DNA of 64,000 bases from an uncultured Bacteroidales bacterium (lineage in GTDB: Bacteria > Bacteroidota > Bacteroidia > Bacteroidales > Bacteroidaceae). Positions 35,529 to 46,800 of this stretch are shown here, piece by piece (the first letter of the stretch is position 1; each line of letters begins with the position of its first letter). The DNA is taken from positions 159,088-223,087 of the forward strand of contig CACZJU010000004.1 of the NCBI GenBank assembly GCA_902781515.1, written 5' to 3'. The notes below the pieces were generated by a model. That model was not told where the DNA came from and did not search any database. It saw only the letters and a program-made list of their open reading frames with translations. Both the position numbers and the translations under genes were made by a program.

Positions 35529-37241
35529 ATGGCAAATTATTATAGTGATATAAAGGAAATCCAGTTCGAACTGGAGAACAGTGCGCTGATGTCGCGCATT
35601 GTGGAGCTCAAGGAACGTCAGTTCGAGGACAAGGACCAGTACGACGAGGCTCCTCAGGACTTTGCCGACGCCATGGACTCGTACGACAAAGTACTGGACA
35701 TCGTGGGCGACATCACTGGCAACGTGATAGCCCCCAATGCTGAGGATGTGGATGCAGAGGGCCCCCATTGCGAGGGCGGTCGTGTGCACTATGCCTCTAA
35801 GACCTACGAAAACCTGCAGGCAATGCGTTCGGCAGGTCTGAACGGTATGACGATGCCCCGTCGCTACGGCGGTTTGAACCTGCCCGTGACAGTCTATACC
35901 GCAGCCAACGAAATCGTCAGTGCTGCCGATGCCGGCTTCGAAAACATCTGGAGCCTTCAGGACTGCATCGAGACACTCTATTGCTTCGGCAACGAGGAGC
36001 AGCGTCAGAAGTACATTCCCCGTGTTTGTGCGGGAGAGACCATGTCGATGGACCTCACCGAGCCCGATGCCGGTAGCGACCTGCAGAGCGTGATGCTGAA
36101 GGCCACCTACGACGAGGAAAACGACTGCTGGCGACTGAACGGCTCTAAGCGTTTCATCACCAACGGCGACTCCGACATTCACCTCGTTTTGGCTCGTTCT
36201 GAGGCTGGCACGCGCGATGGTCGTGGTCTGTCGATGTTCATCTACGACAAGCGCGACGGAGGTGTTGACGTACGTCGTATCGAGAACAAACTCGGTATTC
36301 ACGGCAGCCCAACCTGCGAGCTCGTTTACAAGAACGCCAAGTGCGAACTCTGCGGCGACCGCAAGCTGGGTCTTATCAAGTACGTGATGTCGCTGATGAA
36401 CGGTGCCCGCTTGGGTATTGCAGCTCAGTCGGTAGGTCTTTCTCAGACAGCCTACAACGAGGCTATTGCCTATGCTCGCGACCGTAAGCAGTTCGGCAAA
36501 GCCATCATCGAATTCCCTGCTGTGGCAGAGATGATTTCTAACATCAAGGCCAAGCTCGACGCAGGTCGTGCATTGCTCTATCAGACAGCCCGTTACGTCG
36601 ATATCTACAAGGCTCTTGAGGACATCAGTCGCGAACGCAAACTGGAACCCGAAGAGCGTGCCGAGCTGAAGAAATACAGCCGTCTGGCCGATGCCTTCAC
36701 TCCGCTGGCAAAGGGTATGAACTCCGAGTATGCCAACCAGAACTGCTACGACTGCATTCAGGTGCACGGCGGCAGCGGCTTCATGCTCGAATATGCCTGC
36801 CAGCGCATCTATCGCGATGCACGCATCACCAGCATCTACGAGGGAACCACCCAGTTGCAGACCGTTGCTGCCATCCGTTATGTCACCAATGGCATGTATG
36901 CTCAGGTTATCGAGGAAATGCTCGAAGCACCCGTTGCCGCTGAGTTCGAGGGCTATGTTGCCCGCATCAAGACTATGGCAGAGAAACTGAATGCCTGCAC
37001 CGCTGCTGTCAAGGAGGCTGGGAACGACGAGCTGCACGACCTCTGTGCCCGTCACCTCTACGAAATGACTGGCGACGTCATCATGTCCCTCCTGCTGCTT
37101 CAGAACGCCACTAAGGCTCCTGAACTCTTTGCCAAGAGCCTGCAGGTGTATGTCAACCTTGCTGAGGCCGACGTCGAGAAGAACAACACCCTCGTCGCTC
37201 GTATGACCAGCGAAAGTATCGAGAACTACCGTCAGGCATAA
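35529..37241 (+). CDS. Acyl-CoA dehydrogenase
   Basis: A 570-residue flavoenzyme of the acyl-CoA dehydrogenase superfamily with a C-terminal extension (about 450-570). It oxidises acyl-CoA to enoyl-CoA and passes electrons to ETF, encoded just upstream. Visible motifs: SMDLTEPDAGSDLQ, GSKRFITNGD, YARDRKQFGKAI, QVHGGSGFMLEYACQRIYRDARI and IYEGTTQLQT, where the Glu is the usual catalytic base. The etfBA-acd set is common in Bacteroidales. A terminator follows. Confidence 0.95.
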   Translation: MANYYSDIKEIQFELENSALMSRIVELKERQFEDKDQYDEAPQDFADAMDSYDKVLDIVGDITGNVIAPNAEDVDAEGPHCEGGRVHYASKTYENLQAMRSAGLNGMTMPRRYGGLNLPVTVYTAANEIVSAADAGFENIWSLQDCIETLYCFGNEEQRQKYIPRVCAGETMSMDLTEPDAGSDLQSVMLKATYDEENDCWRLNGSKRFITNGDSDIHLVLARSEAGTRDGRGLSMFIYDKRDGGVDVRRIENKLGIHGSPTCELVYKNAKCELCGDRKLGLIKYVMSLMNGARLGIAAQSVGLSQTAYNEAIAYARDRKQFGKAIIEFPAVAEMISNIKAKLDAGRALLYQTARYVDIYKALEDISRERKLEPEERAELKKYSRLADAFTPLAKGMNSEYANQNCYDCIQVHGGSGFMLEYACQRIYRDARITSIYEGTTQLQTVAAIRYVTNGMYAQVIEEMLEAPVAAEFEGYVARIKTMAEKLNACTAAVKEAGNDELHDLCARHLYEMTGDVIMSLLLLQNATKAPELFAKSLQVYVNLAEADVEKNNTLVARMTSESIENYRQA

Positions 37242-37261
37242 TCCCGATATATCACCAAAGC

Positions 37262-37311
37262 AAAGCTCCCCGCACCACCTTCGGTGCCGGGAGCTTTTCT
37301 TTTATTTTTTG
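37262..37311 (+). terminator. Terminator of the etf-acd operon
   Basis: Long hairpin AAAGCTCCC...GGGAGCTTT with an inner stem (GCACC..GGTGC), followed by a T-rich tract. About 45 bases of it, loop included, are nearly repeated at 59651-59700. Confidence 0.85.
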
Positions 37312-37844
<533 letters not shown>

Positions 37845-40800
37845 ATGAAGACAAAATCGCTCATGAAAATGACCGCTTGGATGGTCATGTTATTCCTGTT
37901 AATCGGTTGGACAAGTGAAGCCTCGGCGTGTAAGTTGGAGGACACCTACCGCTACAACGTGACGTTGGAGGGTACTCACCAGCTGAGGCTGAAGATGCCG
38001 CTCTATGACAAGGACGACTACGACTGCTGGATTGTGGAAGGTACTGTCTATATCCAGCCGGAGGGTGGAAGCAAGGAAACTCTCTTCTACTACGAGTCGC
38101 AAAGAGACATTGACAGTGGCGACTACCTGCCCCGTATCTACAGCTACAGGGGTGTGGACGGTTCGATGATTCTCTATCGTGACCGTGGCTACAGCAATGT
38201 GAGCATTGGCACCAGCAAGGGCAATGAACTCTGCCCGTGTGTGGACAATCAGGACTATGCCATTGTGAACCTGCTGTGGGACATCCCCTATAAGTACCGC
38301 GGCAAGAAGGTGACCATCTCGTGGAGCATCCACCACAATGGTAACATGACCGAGTACAACAAATGGATAAGTATCGATCCCACGACCATATCCATTCCAA
38401 CCGCTCCTCAGTTGCAGCATCCTATGATTATGGATCCTATGATCTCCTACGAGACGGGACATCCTAATCAGATCATGGTGCCCTATATGATTGCAACCAA
38501 CAAATTACAGAAGATGACAGCCCACTATACTGAGGTATATCCATCGGGAAGTGTCAACAGGACGGTCACTCTTCCTACCACAACGTCCGACTTTATGCGT
38601 CTGCCTGCCGACGTGTGTATCAAGGATTTCTATATCGAGTCAACCTATACGGACACGGAGGACAAGACCCAGACCACCCAATCCACCAAGTCCGACCTGC
38701 CGATTCTGCACCATCCGCAAGCTCTCTCCGCTTCCTTGCAGTCAAATGGCAAGGTCATGTTGCGATGGAAGGTCAACAATTTCCAATGGAATGACTTCTC
38801 CAGTACGGACACGTGGGAGATTCAGCGTAACGTGACGGGTGATGCTACCAACGGGCAGTGGACTAGTCTGGGGCAGCTGAACTATGACGAGAAGGAGAGT
38901 GAATTCACTTTCGAGGATGAAAATCTGATGGCCTTCTACCAGCAGGCTCCTGTCTATTATCGGGTACGTCGTGTCATCACAGCTGTATGGGGCTGGACTC
39001 CAGAGAGCGGCTATGCCACCACCATGCTGCCTGCAACGCTTGCGCTACCTGCCATCACCGAGGCAACCGTAAGCCGAAACAGTACCTGGAACGACAACGA
39101 ACACAGCGTGATGCTGAAATTCAAGGGCCGTATGCTGACAGACAACTTTGCCACAGCCACTCCCGAATACGACAAGAACAACTACCTGGTGCTGCGCGAC
39201 TCCACCGACTGGAAACTCTTCGTGCAGCTCGTGAAGGAGGCCAACGGTTCGAAGGACGTAAATGCCATCATGGCTGCCGATATATCTACAACATATTCTG
39301 TAGGTACACTATCCGATGCTCCTTACCAAGGAACGTTTGACGGCAATGGTCATACGCTGACGGTCAATATCACCGATGCTAAAGAAACGGCCTCTGTATT
39401 CTACAAAGTCAAGAAGTGTACGATCAAGAACCTTCGTGTCACAGGTACAATTTCGGGCGGAATGCACTCAGCCGGACTAGTAGCATATGTTGATGGCATT
39501 TCCGCACTCACCATCGAGAACTGCCATATCTCAACACAGATAACCGCAACCGGCAACGCCAATAACGCTCCTCACGCCGGTGGTATTATCGGTCATGGTG
39601 GTTCGGGAACAGTAGCTATCCGCAACTGTCTGTTCGATGGAACGGTCGTTGCCGACAATGTCACCGGAAAGGACATGAACGACAGTTATGTAGGTGCGTT
39701 CTTAGGCTGGGCAGATAATAATTGGAAAATAAATATATCGTACTGCCTTGAACGTGGTACATATATTAATTTCGCACACAACGGTGCCAACTACAAATAT
39801 ACAGGCTCACCAACCTGTTTCGGCGGCACCGGCAACTACAACTCCAACAACTGGGGTGAGACGAATACGGCCATAGGGCTTGCACCCGACCAGTTGGCAT
39901 CGGCATTAAGCAGCAAGTGGAAAGTGGAAGGCGGCACCGTTTTGCCCATTATGAGCACAGATGAAGACGATGCTCACAAGACCCTAATCTGGGACGACCG
40001 TGCCAAGGTAGTGCTGAATACGTATAAATATGTAGAAAACATCGATGACAATGCATTTAGCATCAGCAGCGAAGATGACTGGAATGCCTTTGCGGCAGCG
40101 GTGAAAGCGTCAAAGGGGGACTATGCAGTTAACTGCAAACTGATGACCGATATCACAGTAAGCAAGCCCTTGGAAAAATACTCAGGCTCCATCGAAGGTT
40201 ACGGTCATACCATCACGCTTAATCTCACAGAGTCCAACTTATATTATTCACTCATCCGATATGGCTTTAGTACCATCAACATTCGTAATCTGAATGTTAA
40301 AGGCGTAGTTAATGGTAGCAATTACTGTGCTGGGCTTATTGGGATGTTGGGCAACGACATGGCCAACCTAACTGTCGAAAATTGTCATGTTTCAGCAAAC
40401 ATATCAACATCCAATGATGGTTATGCAGCTGGATTTGTGGCTAATGCGGGCTCTGGTAAAGTAACCCTCCGTAACTGTCTTTTTGACGGAAACGCATCCT
40501 TTACGGGTTTGAACTCTTACTCTATGTTTGCCTCTTTTGTCAACCGCTCTCATAGAACGCAGGATATGACGGTGGAGAACTGTCTGGAGAATGGCACCTA
40601 CAATGGATATAATAATGTAGTAGCCGTTGGCTATTACGATGGAAATAGCCATAAGGCATGGAATGGTGGCATGAACCTTTGGACCTATTCCACCAATGGG
40701 TTCTCTGAAATCAGCCACGTAGGTAGCATCACTCCTGCACAGCTCGCTGCTAATTTGGGCAGTCAGTGGCAGGTGAAGGATGATAAGGTTGTTCCCATTC

Positions 40801-43800
40801 AGGATAATGGTCTTCGCTACACTGAACGCCGTGAACTGACCAACGAGGAACGTAACAAAGGCCAGCTGATTATGGATCTTCAGACCTCGTGCGTTAACCA
40901 TGAGTTCTCTTTGATGGTTGAGCCGGGCGAATCCACCATGCCTCTGTCCGTCGATAGTGAATTGAAGGCAACAAAGACCGAGACGGGCGACCTGGCAGTC
41001 TATAAGTTCGACAACAACGTAGTGATGGGCAATGCCAAGGCCGACACATTGCAGAACGCCGTATCGCTGTCGTGGGAATGCACACGCGGTCAGGCCGACT
41101 TCTACCGCATCAAGCGCTACGATAAGCAGGCGGCCGACCAGGTGGAGACGCTGGAGGACAACTACACACAGACGGCCTACATGGACCGTACCGTTCGTCC
41201 GCAACACACCTACGTCTATATCATAGAGGGTGTGACCCAGTGCGAGGGAGAGAATGTGAGCAAGGCAACGGTTGAAGGCTGCTGCACCCCAACGGGTATG
41301 GTTCGCGGCTACGTGCGTCTGACCAACGGCATCGGACTGCCGGGTTACACGGTTACGGCTACGCCTGTGGGAAACATCGACGGTGCCGAGATACGGACCT
41401 GCGAGACGGACAGCACGGGCTACTTCGAGATTGGCGGACTGGTATATCAGAAGTATGGCGAATACACGCTGACCGTCAGTGACACCACCCGTGTGGCTTC
41501 GTTCGACCCACAGCTCATCAGCTTCGACGAAGATATCAATCTGCAAACCAACATTATCTTCACGCAGACCAACTACTACCTCTTCTCTGGCTACGTGCTC
41601 TACGAAGGCAGCAGTATCCCAGTATCGGGAGTTAGCTTCCTGCGCGACGGAGTTAAGGTGGTGAACTCCAACGGAAAGCCTGTTACCACCGATAATCAGG
41701 GTGCCTTCGAGGTAAGCGTGCCCCAGGGCAGTCACCAGATACAGGTGGTGAAGGACGGACATGTTTTCTTGAACGATGGTTTCTTCATCACACCCGATGC
41801 CAAGCCCGACTCCACATGGCACAACTGGCAGAAGAACGTGAGCGAGATATACCTGTGGGACCAGACGAAGGTGAACCTGCAGGGCCGCGTCGTTGGTGGT
41901 AACGACCAGGGCCTGCTGCCGCTGGGACAGTCGCTTTCGAAGAACAACCTGGGCAAAGACATTACCATTGTGATGCAGTTAGAGGGCGACAACACCTCGT
42001 GGATTGTGCGCGACCAGATGAATGCCTCCGTGACCGAACGCCACGAAGCATACGCCCACGGCAAGAACGACACCACGCAGGTGGATGCCTATCGCCACCG
42101 CATCGAGATTCATCCCGACATGAAGACGGGCGAATACCTGCTGCCCATGTATCCTGTGAAATATAAGGTGACGGAGGTTTACGCACAGGGTTATCCCACC
42201 CTGTTCCAAACGGGAATGGTGAGCGAGACCCTGGACCTGAACAATTACATGGATGGCGACACTGCTACCTACTCGCGAATCTTCCATTCACAGCCCACGC
42301 TGGATGTATGGCAGTTCAACGGCACTCAGGACCGCTACTACGGTATCAGGCAATATACGGCGATGGACAATGCCGGCATACGCGACACAGTGGTGCTGTG
42401 GCGCAAGACCGACGAAGGCGGCAAATATACGCTCGGCTATCCCGTGTTCATGGCTGGTGCCTCGGTTCCGATGTTCTTGTCGGCACGCGAGGAATACCGA
42501 TACAACAACGAGGCTTTCGGTGAACTGGATGTCGTGCAGTTGGACGGCGGACGTGTGATTGCCGACAACCAACTGGTGGGCAACGACCAGACCGACGAGG
42601 TGGAACTGGACGACGAGGGTCAGGGCACATACGTGTTCACGCCGGAGAACCTGACTTTCATGCTCGAGGACGAGATGGCGTTGCGAACGCTGAAGTTCAC
42701 CCTCGAATACGACGGCAGCTTCTACGACATACAACCCATCGAGGCATACATCATGGCTGCGCTGACAAAGCCGCAGGGCAGACGAATCATCGCTGGACAG
42801 AATACGCACCTTATCGACATCCTGCGCGACCCACCAGGTGCCGGCAGTTCGGCATACATAGAGAAGGGCTCCAAGATAAGCTACAGCTACAATGCCGACT
42901 ATAATGTGCAGATGGGTGTCAACATGAAGGTGGGAGTAGGTTCAGGTGCCAATTACTACACCGGTGTATGGGCTGGTGTCGGAAGCGGTACCATTGCCGG
43001 AACCACTGCATCCAGCGACAACCTCGGAAGCCTGTCATACGACCTCGCTACGGCCTATTATCAGGACTGGAACTACGAATACGAGTTTGAGACCAAGGAG
43101 AAGATATCCACAAGCAGCAATGTGAAGGAAGTGGGTATGAACTCCGATATATATATAGGTATGACCGACAACGTCATCGTTGAGGATGCGGTTGCCGTTC
43201 GTGCCGTGAACAGTGCGGCTATGCAGCGTCTGCTTCCTGGAATGGGAGGCAAGACCACGGTCAACGGACATGAGTTCGACGTGACGGGTACAGCCAAGGT
43301 ACTTGCACGCGGATGGGACGCAGAGAAGAAAGATTCTGTATATCTCGTTCGTGACGAGGTGATGCAACTCTCTTCCAAGATAAACAGTACCTTCGCTCAT
43401 TCACAGAGCTACTTGATTACCGAACTTATTCCGACACTCCTACGCACACGCAATGCCTTGCTGATGGATTCAACCACCACAAGCGCTTACGCCCAAGCGT
43501 TGGCAGACAGGATGAAGAGACCGGTCTATGTGAGCAAGGTAGCCCCAAGCAATCCGAGCTTCTCGATGGAGAAATTCTACGACACCTATAAACCGACGGG
43601 CGTGAAAGACGAGTGGCCAGACTCCATAAAGGCACTGAACGCTCAGATAGGCACCTGGGTGGGATTCATCGCTGCCAACGAAAAGGAAAAGCTGGAGGCT
43701 TACGACCTGGTCAAGATATATGATTTCGACGGACGCTCGGAAGTGGAGTACAGCGAGTCGTTCACGACCTCAGAGGGCCTGCACCGCTACTGGAAGATAC

Positions 43801-46800
43801 CGAGTGCGGTGAACCTGACAGGTGAGGACACCTTCAGCAGAAGTACCAGTAACAACTCGAAGTATTCCATGACTAACGATGACGACTATAATATCGTAGC
43901 TGTGGACTTCAAAGCCGGAGGTGTGAAGTTCAGTATCAACATCACTCCGCTCTTCGGTTTCGACTTCAACTACCAGAACGGTAAGAGCGAGGAATACAGC
44001 AAGGAGACCGGTTTCACTCTCTCGTGTGATCGTAAGTCAAGCCTTACGGTTGCGGTCTATAAGACGCGTGAACTCAGTTCCGACAGCATTGCCAAACTTT
44101 CTGCACTGGGAGGTCTGAACACCTTCTACAAGCATGTGGAGGACAACCTTAAGGATATCTACAACGGACGTCCCGGTAGCGGCAATACCACAAGCTACAT
44201 AACCAGCACGACCGATGTGCCGAGATACAGGAACTTAGTGTTCCGCACGCTGGCAGGTGCTACAGGAAGTCCTTGGGAAGAGGAACGCCGGACTATGTTT
44301 TATAATCCCGGAACGGTGCTCGATCAGGGTACGGAGCAAATCAACAAACTGCGTATCTGGACAGAGACCCCAAGCGTATCGAACGTACCATACGGCGAAC
44401 CTGCACGATTCACGCTCTACATGGTCAACGAGAGTGACCTGCCCGATCGCGTGTCACATTCATTCAAATTCTACTCCGACGATGCAGCTAATCCAAAAGG
44501 GGCCAAGATATATATCGACGGTGTGCCTTTGAACGGTGGAGGAGCAGACATCTGGCTCGAAGCCAATGAAGTGATTGAGAAGCAAGTAGAGGTATATGCC
44601 GGAGCCGAATACGACTATGAGAACCTGGCAATTTGCCTCTTCGACGAAGATGACCTTGCACACATCTACACAGCAAACATCTCTGCTCACTATGTGCCGG
44701 CTGCCGGAGCCGTGAACATCTCGAAGCCCGGCGACAAGTGGGTGGTGAACACCGAATCGGCTTATGACGATGATCGTAAGGCATACTATCTGCCTGTGCA
44801 CATTGACGGCTTCGACATAAACTTCCGCAACTTTGACCACATCGAACTGCAGTACAAACTCTCGACCCAGGGCGATAAGGACTGGGTGAACGTATGCTCG
44901 TACTACCCGAATACAGAAGAAGGTGAACGGCTGATGGCACTGGCTTCGGGTGAAAAGAAACTCATGGACCACGACGGATATATAGATGCGTTCTTCTACG
45001 GTGAGAAAGACCCGATAGAGCAGTACTACGACCTGCGTGCCGTAACTTACTGCCGTCACGGCAACGGTTATCTGACACGTTCAAGTAACATACTGACGGG
45101 TATCAAGGACACACGTCGTCCGCAGGTATTCGGCACACCGCAGCCTGTTGACGGAATCTTGGGCATAGGCGATGACATTATGCTGCGCTTCTCAGAGCCC
45201 ATAGCCAGCAACTACCTGTCGCCAGTCAACAACTTTGAGGTAATAGGACAAACCAATTCCAGCAACATATCCCTGTCCACGGCTGTACAGTTCAATGGCG
45301 AGGGCGTTGGTGTTTCGAATGCTTCACGAAATCTCGAAGGCAAGTCGTTTACCGTTGATGTGATGCTTAAACCAGCCGACAACGGCAAGGCAATGACTGT
45401 GTTCTCGCACGGCGAAGAAGGTAAGTTGTTGGAACTGGGTCTTACGGCAGACCGCCGTATGACAGCCGCCATTCAGTACAACGATACTGTGCCTGCTATG
45501 ATTTATACGGCTGACGAACCCTGTCTGTTCGACGGACTGGAAGAGGTGTTCTACATCTTCGACACCGATGTCGAGAATGAAAAGACGAATATCCGCTTCT
45601 ACAACGGAACAGCCAAGGTGGGTGAGTTCGTCTATCCTAACACCTATCAGGGAAATGGTACTATGTTGCTCGGTATGCCGATGATTGATACCATATTGGA
45701 GGAAAGTGAGAACTACGAGGGCGAGATGCTTGAGTTCCGTCTGTGGAATCGCGCACTCACCTCAACTGAAATGAGCAACTATCGTCAGAAGCGTCTTACT
45801 GGCTACGAACTGGGCTTGCTCGACAACTATCCCCTGAACGAGGGTAAGGGCGACTACAGTTACAACCGCACTCAGGGCGGAAGCGACCTCCTGTTGTTCG
45901 GTACCACATGGAAGATGCCTTCGGGTATAGGTATGAAGTTGGACGGCAAGAAGGGATTCCGCCTGAATTCGAGACCTTTCAACCGCTATTCTCACCAAGA
46001 CTACACACTGATGTTCTGGTTCCGCACTCCAGATGCAAACGGTACGCTGCTGGCTAACGGCAAGGCTGTGGACGAACCTGGAGCACAGAGCCACTTCCGC
46101 TTCGGTGTACTGGATGGTGCACTCAGTCTGAATCTGAGTGGAAGGAGCATACAGAGCATGAAATTCGTGGACGACGGACAGTGGCACCATGTTGCCCTTA
46201 CCATAAACCGTTCGCGCAACGTAGGTAACCTCTATGTCGACCAGAAGTTGAGCAACACATTTGCCGTGGATACAATAGGCGGTATCAGCGGTAGCTTGCT
46301 TGCAGCCGGAGCAACTTACACAAGCGGCGAAACCGTAGAAGACGCCATCAACGGTAACATCGACGAAATCTGTATGATGGAAATGGCACTGTCTGAAAAT
46401 GCCCTCAAGTCGTATGCTACCAGCACTCCTAACGGTAAGGAGATGGGTCTGCTGGCTTACCTGAGCTTCTCTGAGAGTCAACGCCAGTCGGACAACGACC
46501 TGCGCCTGATGCCTTCCGGTGTGAGCCTCAAACGCTACAAGGATACCACTACGGGTGAATACACCAGTCAGCGCGATACCATTGTTTCTGACGATGATTT
46601 GGCACGCTGCAGCGACCGCACCATCTATGCTCCAATGCACGACAACCAGAAGATGGAGAACATCAAGTTCTCGTATGTGGCTGATGGTAGCAACCTGCTC
46701 ATCAACCTCGATGTGCCTGAGCCTGATATTGAGAAGACAAACGTATATATCATCGTGAAGGAAGTAGCCGACCTGCAGGGCAACCTGATGGCTTCGCCTG

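Noticed and set aside
35505-37055. 516-codon minus-strand frame across the acyl-CoA dehydrogenase gene
   Set aside because: A shadow of codon bias in the real gene, whose motifs are unambiguous on the plus strand. The same applies to 33943-34968 in etfA.
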